Source of the DNA: Clostridia bacterium
Lineage (GTDB): Bacteria; Bacillota; Clostridia; Oscillospirales; Acutalibacteraceae
Direction of reading: 5' to 3'
Assembly (NCBI GenBank): GCA_017435385.1
Contig: JAFSFB010000006.1
Location: 47,273 to 111,272, forward strand
DNA length: 64,000 bases
The notes beneath the pieces are model-generated. The model was not told the DNA's origin. It did no database searches and worked only from the letters and a program-made list of their open reading frames with translations. The position numbers and the translations under genes are program-made. Positions 49,602 to 58,360 of this stretch are shown in pieces (the first letter of the stretch is position 1; the number at the start of each line of letters is the position of its first letter).

Positions 49602-49630
49602 TTGACATAAAAGAAAAATAATGGTATACT
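49602..49630 (+). promoter_or_regulatory. Sigma-A promoter of the P-type ATPase
   Basis: TTGACA at 49602-49607, 17 nt, TATACT at 49625-49630, directly before the yybP-ykoY riboswitch. Confidence 0.85.
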
Positions 49631-49637
49631 GTTCGCT

Positions 49638-49740
49638 GTTAAAGGGGAGTAGCTTTAAGGCTCCGCCGAGCGGATGTCAACAACCGTTGCTTTATGCATC
49701 TGGCAATCCGCCCATTTATGGAAGCAAGACCTTTGACAGA
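49638..49740 (+). promoter_or_regulatory. yybP-ykoY (Mn2+) riboswitch
   Basis: The conserved core reads AAAGGGGAGTAGCTTTAAGG, CTCCGCCGAGCGGATGTCAACA, then CTGGCAATCCGCCC, with the typical GGGGAGTAG and TGTCAACA motifs. The closing stem pairs GTTAAAGG (49638-49645) with CCTTTGAC (49730-49737). This 3' strand is also the 5' arm of the following terminator, so the two are mutually exclusive: Mn2+ binding should stabilise the aptamer and allow read-through. Family members control Mn2+ exporters and P-type ATPases. It lies 5' of the ATPase. Confidence 0.88.
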
Positions 49741-49768
49741 GGGATTCTCTGTCAAAGGTCTTTTTTAT
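49726..49768 (+). terminator. Riboswitch-controlled terminator
   Basis: A perfect 16-bp stem AAGACCTTTGACAGAG / CTCTGTCAAAGGTCTT with a GGATT loop and TTTTTTAT. It competes with the riboswitch closing stem. Confidence 0.92.
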
Positions 49769-49827
49769 ATGTAAATTATCTGCATTCTACGGTGCAGGGA
49801 TTATTACCAGAAAGGAATGAAAACCCA

Positions 49828-52515
49828 ATGAAGTTCTATCTTGAACAGATCGAAAGCGTTTTCGATCATGTTAAGAGCTCCGCAAAAGGTCTTTCCTCGG
49901 CTGAAGCTGAAAAAAGACTTGCCGAAAACGGCAAGAACAAGCTTGAGGAAGGCAAAAAGAAAACCATGCTTCAGCGTATCGGCGAGCAGCTTTCGGACCC
50001 GATGATCATCATCCTTATCGTTGCTGCCTTCATCTCCGCAATAACTGAGTGGTTTGAACACGGTCATTTTGAGTTTGTTTTCCCCACGGACACAGTTATC
50101 ATTCTTATCGTTGTTGTTATCAATACCGTTCTCGGCGTTGTTCAGGAAAGCAAAGCCGAAGCGGCGATCGAGGCTCTTCAGGAGATGTCTGCCGCAACCT
50201 CAAAGGTTCTGCGTGACGGAAAAATCGTTTCCGTTCGCAGTGAGGATCTTGTTGTCGGCGATGTTGTTATTCTCGAGGCAGGCGACGCTGTTCCCGCAGA
50301 CTGCCGTATCTTTGAATGCGCAAGCATGAAGATCGAAGAAGCCGCACTTACGGGTGAATCGGTTCCCGTTGATAAGCTTATCGGCCTTCTCAAGGGCGGC
50401 GATAACGGCGAGGTTCCCCTCGGCGACAGAAAGAACATGGCGTATATGGGCTCAACCGTTGTTTACGGCAGAGGCACAGCCGTTGTTGTTTCGACGGGCA
50501 TGGATACCGAAATGGGTAAGATCGCCGATGCTATCGCTCAGGCTGAAGAGGGTCAGACTCCTCTTCAGATCAAGCTTTCACAGCTTTCAAAGATCCTCAC
50601 GAAGCTTGTTCTCGGAATCTGCGTTGTTCTTCTCGGATACCAGATGATCATGGCTCATTTCTTTGGCGAAGGAATTTCATTCGGTGTTTTCCTTGAAAGC
50701 TTTATGGTTGCCGTTTCGCTTGCCGTTGCGGCGATTCCCGAAGGTCTTGCGGCGGTCGTTACGATCGTTCTTTCCATCGGCGTTACCAACATGTCAAAGA
50801 AGAATGCGATCATCAGAAAGCTCACAGCCGTTGAAACTCTCGGCTGCGCTCAGATAATCTGCTCGGATAAAACAGGTACTCTCACTCAGAACAAGATGAC
50901 TGTTGTTGACCATTACGGCAACGACGAAAAGCTCATCGCAAAGGCTATGGCTCTTTGCTGCGATGCATCGATCGATTCTGACGGCGTTGTTACGGGTGAG
51001 CCCACAGAAGCAGCTCTTGTTTACTACGCAAACGAGCTCGGCATGAACAAGAACGATCTTGTTGCTGCCGCCCCCAGAACGGGCGAAGCTCCCTTCGATT
51101 CAGGCAGAAAGATGATGTCAACGGTTCATAAGACCGCAGAGGGCATCGTTCAGTATACAAAGGGTGCTCCCGATGAGATCCTCAAGAAGTGCAGCCACGC
51201 TCTTATTGGCGGTGAGGTCGTTGCTTTCACCGAGGAAATCAAAACGGCTGTTCTTGCAGACAACAAGAGAATGGCTGACCAGGCTCTCAGAGTTCTTGCA
51301 GTCGCTTACAGAAGCTACGATGCAGAGCCTTCTGATTATGCTCCCGAAGCACTTGAAAATAACCTTGTATTCATCGGTCTGACAGGTATGATCGACCCTG
51401 CCCGTCCCGAGGTCAAGGCAGCTATCGAGGAATGCCGTTCGGCAGGCATCACTCCCATCATGATTACGGGTGACCATAAGGATACCGCAGTTGCCATTGC
51501 AAAGCAGCTCGGCATCATCGAAGACGAGTCCGCCGCTATCACGGGTGCTCAGCTCGATGAGATCAGCGACGAAGAATTTGCAGAAAGAGTTACCGAATTC
51601 AGAGTTTATGCCCGAGTTCAGCCCGAGCATAAGACGAGAATCGTCAACGCATGGCGTGCAAAGGGCATGATCACCGCAATGACGGGTGACGGCGTAAACG
51701 ATGCTCCCTCGATCAAGAGTGCCGATATCGGCGTCGGCATGGGTATCACGGGCACAGACGTTACAAAGAATGTTGCAGACATGGTTCTTGCAGACGATAA
51801 CTTTGCAACGATCGTTTCCGCAGTTTCCGAAGGCAGAAGAATCTATGACAACATTAGAAAGGCTATTCAGTTCCTTCTTGGCTCAAACCTTTCCGAGGTT
51901 CTCTCGATCTTCACCGCAACGATCCTTAATTTCACGATTCTCAAGCCCGTTCACCTTCTTTTCATCAATCTTGTTACAGACAGTATTCCCGCTCTTGCTC
52001 TCGGTCTTGAAAAGCCCGAAAGAGATATCATGCACAGAAAGCCCAGAGACAGCAAGGAAGGCGTTTTTGCAGGCGGTATGGGCATCGATGTGTTCTATCA
52101 GGGTGCTCTCGTAACTATTCTTACACTTGCTGCTTTCTTTATCGGCGAATATCTTGAGCACGGTCAGTGGCACTTCACAAACATTGCAAACAGCGAAGAA
52201 GGCATGACGATGGCGTTCCTCACAATGTCAATGTGCGAGATATTCCACTCATTCAATATGCGTTCACAGAGAGGCTCCGCTTTGGCGATGAGCTTCGGTC
52301 AGAAGTCACACAACATCGTTCTCTATATCGCAATGGCTGCCTCGCTCCTTCTCACAACGGCAATCATTGAGATCGAACCTCTTGCAAATGCTTTCAGCTT
52401 CACACACCTTGATCTCAAGGCTTATGCGATCTCGATCGGTCTTGCATTCCTTATCATCCCGATCGTTGAAGTAATAAAGGCAATCCAGAGAGCGATCGCA
52501 AAGAAAAAGTCATAA
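49828..52515 (+). CDS. P-type cation ATPase (Ca2+/Mn2+ type, riboswitch-controlled)
   Basis: An 895-residue P-type ATPase. The ATG at 49828 follows AAAGGAA; an upstream in-frame ATG at 49621 would put the riboswitch and terminator inside the gene and is rejected. Motifs: cation-transporter N-terminal domain, ALTGESVPVDKL (actuator), AAIPEGLAAVVTIVL (helix 4 ion site), CSDKTGTLTQNKMT (Asp 347 is phosphorylated), TGDGVNDAPS and a C-terminal four-helix domain. The layout is that of type IIA (SERCA-like) pumps. Mn2+-riboswitch control, as for Lactococcus YoaB, points to Mn2+ (perhaps also Ca2+) export. Confidence 0.94.
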   Translation: MKFYLEQIESVFDHVKSSAKGLSSAEAEKRLAENGKNKLEEGKKKTMLQRIGEQLSDPMIIILIVAAFISAITEWFEHGHFEFVFPTDTVIILIVVVINTVLGVVQESKAEAAIEALQEMSAATSKVLRDGKIVSVRSEDLVVGDVVILEAGDAVPADCRIFECASMKIEEAALTGESVPVDKLIGLLKGGDNGEVPLGDRKNMAYMGSTVVYGRGTAVVVSTGMDTEMGKIADAIAQAEEGQTPLQIKLSQLSKILTKLVLGICVVLLGYQMIMAHFFGEGISFGVFLESFMVAVSLAVAAIPEGLAAVVTIVLSIGVTNMSKKNAIIRKLTAVETLGCAQIICSDKTGTLTQNKMTVVDHYGNDEKLIAKAMALCCDASIDSDGVVTGEPTEAALVYYANELGMNKNDLVAAAPRTGEAPFDSGRKMMSTVHKTAEGIVQYTKGAPDEILKKCSHALIGGEVVAFTEEIKTAVLADNKRMADQALRVLAVAYRSYDAEPSDYAPEALENNLVFIGLTGMIDPARPEVKAAIEECRSAGITPIMITGDHKDTAVAIAKQLGIIEDESAAITGAQLDEISDEEFAERVTEFRVYARVQPEHKTRIVNAWRAKGMITAMTGDGVNDAPSIKSADIGVGMGITGTDVTKNVADMVLADDNFATIVSAVSEGRRIYDNIRKAIQFLLGSNLSEVLSIFTATILNFTILKPVHLLFINLVTDSIPALALGLEKPERDIMHRKPRDSKEGVFAGGMGIDVFYQGALVTILTLAAFFIGEYLEHGQWHFTNIANSEEGMTMAFLTMSMCEIFHSFNMRSQRGSALAMSFGQKSHNIVLYIAMAASLLLTTAIIEIEPLANAFSFTHLDLKAYAISIGLAFLIIPIVEVIKAIQRAIAKKKS

Positions 52516-52529
52516 ATTAAAAGTAACGA

Positions 52530-52560
52530 AGCCCCTGACTCTTGTCGGGGGCTTTTACTC
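52530..52560 (+). terminator. Terminator after the P-type ATPase
   Basis: AGCCCCTGAC / GTCGGGGGCT stem with a TCTT loop and a following TTTACTCTTTTT. Confidence 0.82.
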
Positions 52561-52632
52561 TTTTTCACAATAATATTGTATTTTATAGAAATCCGTGTTA
52601 TCATTAATCATTATCAGTTGCGGAGGTGGATT

Positions 52633-54162
52633 ATGTTTTCAAGGGTAAACAGCATGGGGCTTTTCGGCGTTGACAGCTATATGGTCGGCGTTGAGGTCGA
52701 CTGCGGTCAGGGCTTGCCCCGAATTGATATTGTCGGTCTGCCCGATGCGGCAGTCAACGAATCGAAAAACAGAGTGCGCTCCGCAATCAAGAACAGCGGC
52801 TTCAGCTTCCCGTCGAGCCGTGTTACGGTCAATCTTTCTCCTGCCGATGTGAGAAAGGAAGGCTCGGTCTACGATCTGCCGATCTTTATTGCAATACTTA
52901 AGGCAACGGAACAGCTCAGAGTGAATGTTGATGACTGTGCGTTCATCGGCGAGCTTTCGCTCGACGGACTCGTCAGAAGGGTCAACGGTGCTCTGCCCAT
53001 GGTTATCAGAGCGAAAAACAGCGGGCTGAAAAGGGTTTTTGTTCCTGCGGCGAATGCGAGAGAAAGCTCGGTCGTTGACGGCATAGAGGTCTATGCGGTC
53101 AGCAGCGTAAGTGAGGTCACGGAGCATCTTAAAGGCGAAAAGCTTCTCCCGTGCGTTGAGTTTGATACTGAATATAACGAAGAAAATCTTGTGCCGATGC
53201 CCGATTTCAAGGATGTCATGGGACAGCAGGAGGCAAGATATGCCCTTGAAATTGCGGCGGCAGGCGGTCACAACATTATAATGGTCGGACCTCCCGGCTC
53301 GGGAAAGAGCATGCTCGCAAAAAGGCTTCCGTCTATTTTGCCCGATATGACATTTGAAGAAAGCCTGCAGACAACGGAGCTCTATTCGATAGCGGGAGTT
53401 CTCCCCGAGGGAGTTTCGCTCATGACTCAAAGACCTTTCCGCTCACCTCATCACACGGTTTCGCCTGCCGGACTTTCTGGCGGCGGTGCGATTCCGAGAC
53501 CGGGTGAAATTTCGCTTGCCCATAACGGAGTTCTTTTTCTCGATGAGCTTCCCGAATTTTCACGAATAGCCATGGAGGTTTTGCGTCAGCCTCTTGAAGA
53601 CGGCAAGGTGACGATTTCGAGAGCGAGCGCATCGCTGACATATCCCTGCTCGGCGATGATAGTCTGCGCCATGAATCCGTGCCCCTGCGGCTTCCACGGT
53701 CATCCGAAAAGAGAATGCACATGTCCCGAAGGAGCGGCAAAGCGTTATCTTGCAAGAGTTTCGGGACCTCTGCTTGACAGAATAGATATTCACATCGAGG
53801 TTCCGCCCGTTGATTTCGACAAGCTTTCGAGCCGAGTTCCGTCGGAAAGCTCGGCGGAAATCCGCAAGAGGGTCAATGCCGCAAGAAAGCTTCAGCAGGA
53901 AAGACTCAAGGGCAGCGGCGTGAGCTGCAATGCGAAAATGGATGCGGCGATGACGAGGGAATTCTGCCGACCGACTCCGAGAGCTATGGTCTTGCTCGAG
54001 CAGGTGTTTGAAAAGCTCGATTTTTCCGCAAGAGCATATGACAAGGTGCTCAGGGTTGCGAGAACGATTGCCGACCTTGAGAATGAAAGCACGATTGATG
54101 TTCAGCATATTTCAAGAGCCGTTCAGTTCAGAAGCTTGGACAGAAAATTATGGCATAAATAA
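52633..54162 (+). CDS. YifB/ComM-type AAA+ ATPase (Mg-chelatase-like)
   Basis: A 509-residue protein. ATG at 52633 with GGAGGTG upstream; the frame opens earlier at 52576 without a site. The N-terminal Lon-protease-like fold (MFSRVNSMGLFGVDSYMVGV, PRIDIVGLPDAAVNESKNRV) precedes the AAA+ domain with Walker A GPPGSGKSMLAKRL, Walker B FLDELPEF, and a C-terminal Mg-chelatase-like part with a Cys cluster (CPCGFHGHPKRECTCP). ComM is a branch-migration helicase in natural transformation; YifB proteins are presumed similar. Confidence 0.93.
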   Translation: MFSRVNSMGLFGVDSYMVGVEVDCGQGLPRIDIVGLPDAAVNESKNRVRSAIKNSGFSFPSSRVTVNLSPADVRKEGSVYDLPIFIAILKATEQLRVNVDDCAFIGELSLDGLVRRVNGALPMVIRAKNSGLKRVFVPAANARESSVVDGIEVYAVSSVSEVTEHLKGEKLLPCVEFDTEYNEENLVPMPDFKDVMGQQEARYALEIAAAGGHNIIMVGPPGSGKSMLAKRLPSILPDMTFEESLQTTELYSIAGVLPEGVSLMTQRPFRSPHHTVSPAGLSGGGAIPRPGEISLAHNGVLFLDELPEFSRIAMEVLRQPLEDGKVTISRASASLTYPCSAMIVCAMNPCPCGFHGHPKRECTCPEGAAKRYLARVSGPLLDRIDIHIEVPPVDFDKLSSRVPSESSAEIRKRVNAARKLQQERLKGSGVSCNAKMDAAMTREFCRPTPRAMVLLEQVFEKLDFSARAYDKVLRVARTIADLENESTIDVQHISRAVQFRSLDRKLWHK

Positions 54163-54163
54163 A

Positions 54164-54198
54164 GAAAGGACTGCTTCATTTCCGAAGCAGTCCTTGTT
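54164..54198. terminator. Bidirectional terminator between yifB and the oxidoreductase operon
   Basis: AAGGACTGCTTC / GAAGCAGTCCTT stem, with a minus-strand continuation of TTCTTTATTT. Confidence 0.8.
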
Positions 54199-54201
54199 GC
54201 T

Positions 54202-55272
54202 TTATATAATGTCGTTAAACTCAACAACCTTGTTCGTTTTGCCTGATTCAAAAATCGCTTCAACAAGACGCATGAGTCTGCGCTGCTGGCTGTGAGTGAC
54301 GATGGCGTCAGCCTTGCCGCTGAGATGGGCGAAGATATTTTTATAGTATTCGCACCAATCGGCTTTCTGAACGGGAAGCGGATATGTTTCAATCGTGTCA
54401 TCGGTTCTGGGAGCCATTGTTTTGGTTATGCCAGCGCCTGCAACGATGGGCACGGCATCTCTGTTTTCCCAATCCGAAACCATAACGACCTTGCCGTTAC
54501 AATCCCAGTCGTTAATAACTGCTGAGCCGTTTTCGCCGAGCATGTACCAAAGCGGAAGCTCGATGAAGTTGCTGGTTGTAACCTCAACATAAAAAGATAA
54601 TCCGTCGTCGAAAATCAGAGTCGTTCTGAATCCGTCGTCGCAGTTTTCGTTCGTTACATTGGTGAGCTCGGCATAAACCGTTTTGAGCTTGCGGGGCAGA
54701 GTCATCATCAGAGCCTGATCGAGAAGATGGATTCCCCAGTCGAAAACCATTCCTCCGCCGTGCTGCGGCTGATTTCTCCAGTCACCGGGAACGCCTCTTG
54801 AACCCTGAACACGGGACTCGATTCTGAAAACATTGCCGAGAGTGTTATCGTTAAGCAGCTTTTTCATTGTGAGGTAATCCTCATCCCAGCGTCTGTTCTG
54901 GTGAACCGTGAACAGCTTGCCCGTTTCGTTTGCGCATGCGATCATCTCTTCGAGATCGGCGGTGCAGAGCGTAACGGGTTTTTCACTGATTACGTTTTTG
55001 CCGTGGCGCATGGCATCGATCGCAATTTCCTTGTGAACATCGTTGGGGGTTGCGATCGTTACAAGGTCAATGCGTTCATCGGAAAGAAGCTCTTCTCTCG
55101 AAGAAAACGCATGGATGCCTTTTTCTTCTGCAACCTTGCCTCTTTCGGGGTTGATGTCATAAATTCCGATAAGCTCGGCACATTCGCCGAACTCTTCCTT
55201 TATTTTTCTTGTATGCCAGCCGCCCATACCGCCGTAGCCGATAACTGCGCAGCCGAATTTGTTGTTAACCAT
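54202..55272 (-). CDS. Gfo/Idh/MocA-family oxidoreductase (second of two in operon)
   Basis: A 356-residue NAD(P)-dependent sugar dehydrogenase, last gene of a four-gene operon. Rossmann motif GCAVIGYGGMGGWHTRKI; catalytic-region motif NVISEKPVTLCTADLEEMI with the conserved EKP Lys; VHQNRRWDEDYLTMKKLL and MVFDWGIHLLDQALMM (His likely in proton transfer). The family oxidises ring hydroxyls of sugars, inositols and glycosides. It differs from the first-gene paralogue throughout, so substrates or reaction direction may differ. Confidence 0.9.
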   Translation of the reverse strand: MVNNKFGCAVIGYGGMGGWHTRKIKEEFGECAELIGIYDINPERGKVAEEKGIHAFSSREELLSDERIDLVTIATPNDVHKEIAIDAMRHGKNVISEKPVTLCTADLEEMIACANETGKLFTVHQNRRWDEDYLTMKKLLNDNTLGNVFRIESRVQGSRGVPGDWRNQPQHGGGMVFDWGIHLLDQALMMTLPRKLKTVYAELTNVTNENCDDGFRTTLIFDDGLSFYVEVTTSNFIELPLWYMLGENGSAVINDWDCNGKVVMVSDWENRDAVPIVAGAGITKTMAPRTDDTIETYPLPVQKADWCEYYKNIFAHLSGKADAIVTHSQQRRLMRLVEAIFESGKTNKVVEFNDII

Positions 55273-55333
55273 GGTATCGCTTCCTTAGAGTTAAAATCAT
55301 GTGCCGTAAACCGTTTGCTGTTATGCCTCAGGC

Positions 55334-56299
55334 TTATACCCACCACATTTCGCCCGTGGATTCGGTGAGAATAATATTCTTGAGGAACGAAACCGCCTTT
55401 GAAAGACCTTCGTTCTGGCTCATGAGAGAGTCCTCATGCTCAATGCTGATGGCGTAGTCATAGCCGACCATGCGCAGGTTTGAGATGATCTCTTTCCAAT
55501 AAGCATTGTCGTTGCCGTAGCCGATGGTGCGGAAGATCCACGAACGGTTGATCTCGTCGCCGTAGGGCTTGTTGTCCAGAACGCCGTTGACGGCGGTGTT
55601 GTATTTGTCGATTTTTGTATCTTTTGCGTGGAAATGGAAGATCGCATCGCCGAGCTTGCGGATGCACGCAACGGGATCCATGCCCTGCCAGATAAGGTGG
55701 CTGGGATCGAAGTTTGCACCGATTTCGGGACCGACCGCCTCACGGAGCTTGAGAAGGGATTCCGTGTTATAAACGCAGAAGCCGGGGTGAAGCTCGAGGG
55801 CGATTTTATTAACGCCGTGAGCCTTTGCGAAAGAAACAAGGTCTTTCCAGTAGGGGATAAGCACCTCGTTCCACTGCCAGTCAAGGATTTCGCCGAAATC
55901 ATTGGGCCAGGGGCAGGTTACCCAGTTGGGATATTTTGCGGTTTCGCAGTCGCCGGGACAGCCCGAGAAGGTGTTGATCTGGTGCAGACCGAGCTTTTCG
56001 GCAAGAAGGATCGTGTTTCTGATAGTTTTGTCATAATCTGCGGCAATTTCCTTGTTGGGATGAACGGGGTTGCCATGGCAGGAAAGTGCGCTGATCTCAA
56101 CATCGTATTTCTTGATAAGAGCCTTGAATTCTTCGAGCTTTGCTTCGTCTGCGAGAAGCTCCTCGGGGTTTGCGTGAGCGTTGCCGGGATATCCGCCGCA
56201 GCCGATCTCAACCATTTCGATGCCGAGGGATTTGAAATATTTGAGTGCCTCTTCAAGAGAGAGGTTTGAAAGCAGAGTTGTAAAAACGCCGAGTTTCAT
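55334..56299 (-). CDS. Sugar phosphate isomerase/epimerase-like TIM barrel (long form)
   Basis: A 321-residue protein of the AP-endonuclease-2/xylose-isomerase-like superfamily. It starts MKLGVFTTLLSNLSLEEALK with AAGGAGAA upstream. Metal-binding motifs: MVEIGCGGYPGNAH, ISALSCHGNPVHPN, INTFSGCPGD, ALELHPGFCVYN (Glu, His), GANFDPSHLIWQGMDP (Asp-His) and IFHFHAKDTKID. This subfamily includes IolE-like dehydratases and 3-keto-sugar lyases/epimerases. It lies 12 nt after the second TIM-barrel gene and 61 nt before the downstream oxidoreductase. Confidence 0.88.
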   Translation of the reverse strand: MKLGVFTTLLSNLSLEEALKYFKSLGIEMVEIGCGGYPGNAHANPEELLADEAKLEEFKALIKKYDVEISALSCHGNPVHPNKEIAADYDKTIRNTILLAEKLGLHQINTFSGCPGDCETAKYPNWVTCPWPNDFGEILDWQWNEVLIPYWKDLVSFAKAHGVNKIALELHPGFCVYNTESLLKLREAVGPEIGANFDPSHLIWQGMDPVACIRKLGDAIFHFHAKDTKIDKYNTAVNGVLDNKPYGDEINRSWIFRTIGYGNDNAYWKEIISNLRMVGYDYAISIEHEDSLMSQNEGLSKAVSFLKNIILTESTGEMWWV

Positions 56300-56311
56300 C
56301 TGTAATTCTCC

Positions 56312-57037
56312 TTAAATAATGCTTTTAAGATATTTGAAGCTTCTTGCGATATCTTCAAGACCTGTGGGCACGGGATCGTCATTTTCAACGATGAGCCATT
56401 CCATGCCGATATCCTTAGCGGCTTTTATAACCTTCGGGATGTCGCAGTTGCCTTCGCCGAGAGCCTTAGGCTTGCCGTCGATGCCGTCCTTGACATGGAG
56501 AAGAACGATCTTGTCCTTGAGTCTTGAAAGGAGAGCATAGTTGTCTTCGCCTGCGTGGAAGCTCCAGTATGTATCGATCTCAAGAGAGCATCTCTCGCCG
56601 ATAACATCAATGGGAAGCTGACCGTTTTCGAGAGGAATGAACTCCTCGCAATGATTGTGATAGTAAACCTTCATGCCGTATTTTTCCATGGCATATTTTT
56701 CAGCAGCACCGAGAACATCGCCTGTTTCGACGGATTCCCCCATCGTTGAATGGGGAGCACCGCCGACACCGACTGCATTAACGCCGAGAGCATGCTGGAA
56801 TTCGATCGTTTCTTCGAGCTTGTCAGCTCTGAAATCGTCAAGACCGATATGACCGCCGACGGCAACAAGTCCGAGCTCGTCGAGCTTCGCCCTGATCGTT
56901 GCGGCATCCGTGCCGAAATAGCCTGCGAATTCAACGCCGTCATAGCCGATTTTTTTGATTTCTTCAAGTGTTTTCAAAAGGGTTTCCGTGTCGCTGATAT
57001 GATCTCTGACGGAATAAACCTGAACTGCAATTTTCAT
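56312..57037 (-). CDS. Sugar phosphate isomerase/epimerase-like TIM barrel (short form)
   Basis: A 241-residue TIM-barrel protein of the same superfamily. Motifs: GYDGVEFAGYFGTDAATIRA, GGHIGLDDF, VYYHNHCEEF (His/Glu), SLEIDTYWSFHAGED and IVLLHVKDGIDGKP. It starts with AAGAGGTAACAT before the ATG, 10 nt after the first oxidoreductase gene. Length is that of short inosose/keto-sugar isomerases. Exact reaction unknown. Confidence 0.88.
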   Translation of the reverse strand: MKIAVQVYSVRDHISDTETLLKTLEEIKKIGYDGVEFAGYFGTDAATIRAKLDELGLVAVGGHIGLDDFRADKLEETIEFQHALGVNAVGVGGAPHSTMGESVETGDVLGAAEKYAMEKYGMKVYYHNHCEEFIPLENGQLPIDVIGERCSLEIDTYWSFHAGEDNYALLSRLKDKIVLLHVKDGIDGKPKALGEGNCDIPKVIKAAKDIGMEWLIVENDDPVPTGLEDIARSFKYLKSII

Positions 57038-57047
57038 ATGTTACCTC

Positions 57048-58136
57048 TTAATCGTTGTTGATGTAAACGGGCTGACCTGTTTTTGCGGACTCATAGATTG
57101 CTTCAAGAATCTGAGTTACAACCATTGCCTGCTCAGGCTTTGTGCTGACTTCCTTGTCGTTGATGACCGCATCGTAGAATGCACGGCATTCAAGCTCTGC
57201 GGGATCGTCGCTGCAGCCGTCATAGAATGCAACTCCGCCTGCATCGAAGTTGGGCTTTTCGATAACCTGTCTGCCGTTCTTGACATAGTTGATGCGAAGA
57301 TCGTCAAACATGTCTGCGCCGCCCTTTGTACCTGCAAGGAGGGTTGAAGCCTCGATGGGATCGGCGATATTGATCGCCCAGCTCGATTCAACGCTGATCG
57401 TTGCGCCGTTTTCCATAACGACGAAGCCGAAGGCTGAATCTTCGACGGTATATTTTTCGGGATCCCAGTCGCCCCATGCGTTTGCGGTGTTCTTCTGGTC
57501 ACCGAGCTTTTTATATTTTGTGCCGACAACCATTCTGGGCTTATAGTTATCCATCATCCAGAGAGTCAGGTCAAGAGCGTGGGTGCCGATGTCGATGAGG
57601 GGACCGCCGCCCTGCTCATATTCGTTAAGGAAAACGCCCCATGTGGGAACAGCTCTTCTGCGGATAGCAAGAGCTCTTGCATAGTAGATTTCGCCGAGAT
57701 CGCCGTTTTCGCAGCACTGCTTGAGATAGAGCGAGTCATCTCTCCAGCGTGACTGATAGCCGATCGAGAGCTTTTTGCCCGTTCTGACGGAGGCCTCGTA
57801 CATCGCCTTTGCTTCGGCGTATGTTTTCGCCATGGGCTTTTCGCAGAGAACATGCTTGCCTGCCTCAAGAGCATCAATGGTTATGAAGCTGTGTGAACGG
57901 TTGGGAGTACAGACATGAACCGCAACGATGCTTTCGTCCTTGAGAAGCTCTTTATAGTCGGTATAGATCTTTGCATCTTCCGAGCCGTATTTCTTTGCGG
58001 TTTCGATTGCTCTTTCTTCGATGATATCGCAGAATGCAACGGGCTCAAGAAAATCGATTTTTGAGATAGAACGCAGATGCTTGCCGTTGGCGATGCCGCC
58101 GCAGCCGATAATGCCTATTTTGATTTTTTCGCTCAT
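57048..58136 (-). CDS. Gfo/Idh/MocA-family oxidoreductase (first gene of operon)
   Basis: A 362-residue NAD(P)-dependent oxidoreductase. Motifs: IGIIGCGGIANGKHLRSI, VHVCTPNRSHSFITIDAL, HVLCEKPMAKTYAEAKAMYE (EKP), SIGYQSRWRDDSLYLKQC and PLIDIGTHALDLTLWMMD. It starts with AAGGAGAATT. The family converts a sugar ring hydroxyl to a ketone. As operon leader with two TIM-barrel enzymes and a second oxidoreductase, it fits an oxidation-isomerisation/elimination-reduction route. Confidence 0.92.
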   Translation of the reverse strand: MSEKIKIGIIGCGGIANGKHLRSISKIDFLEPVAFCDIIEERAIETAKKYGSEDAKIYTDYKELLKDESIVAVHVCTPNRSHSFITIDALEAGKHVLCEKPMAKTYAEAKAMYEASVRTGKKLSIGYQSRWRDDSLYLKQCCENGDLGEIYYARALAIRRRAVPTWGVFLNEYEQGGGPLIDIGTHALDLTLWMMDNYKPRMVVGTKYKKLGDQKNTANAWGDWDPEKYTVEDSAFGFVVMENGATISVESSWAINIADPIEASTLLAGTKGGADMFDDLRINYVKNGRQVIEKPNFDAGGVAFYDGCSDDPAELECRAFYDAVINDKEVSTKPEQAMVVTQILEAIYESAKTGQPVYINND

Positions 58137-58307
58137 GATAATTCTCCTTCACCGTAAAAGGTTATTTTTTGACAGCGTGACAGTTGCAACGGGTTAAAGC
58201 GTTAAAACTGTCCTTATACCTTTTATTATACTTAATATGCAAGCTAATTCAAGAATAATATTTTTTCGCGGATGTAAATTTTTGAACCCGATTTTTGGGC
58301 AAGATTA

Positions 58308-58340
58308 ACAAAAAAACGGAGTGCATTTCTGCACTCCGCT
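58308..58340 (-). terminator. Terminator after truB
   Basis: CGGAGTGCA / TGCACTCCG stem, followed on the minus strand by TTTTTTTG. It lies ~20 nt after the truB stop. Confidence 0.85.
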
Positions 58341-58360
58341 CTGATTTTTCATTTGTGAAA

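Noticed and set aside
49621..49827. In-frame 69-residue N-terminal extension of the P-type ATPase
   Set aside because: It overlaps the -10 box, the yybP-ykoY riboswitch and its terminator, and has no ribosome binding site; the ATG at 49828 starts at the normal position for the family.
52639..53430. 263-codon minus-strand ORF opposite yifB
   Set aside because: Shadow ORF within a well-supported AAA+ ATPase gene; composition is Arg/His rich as expected for antisense frames.
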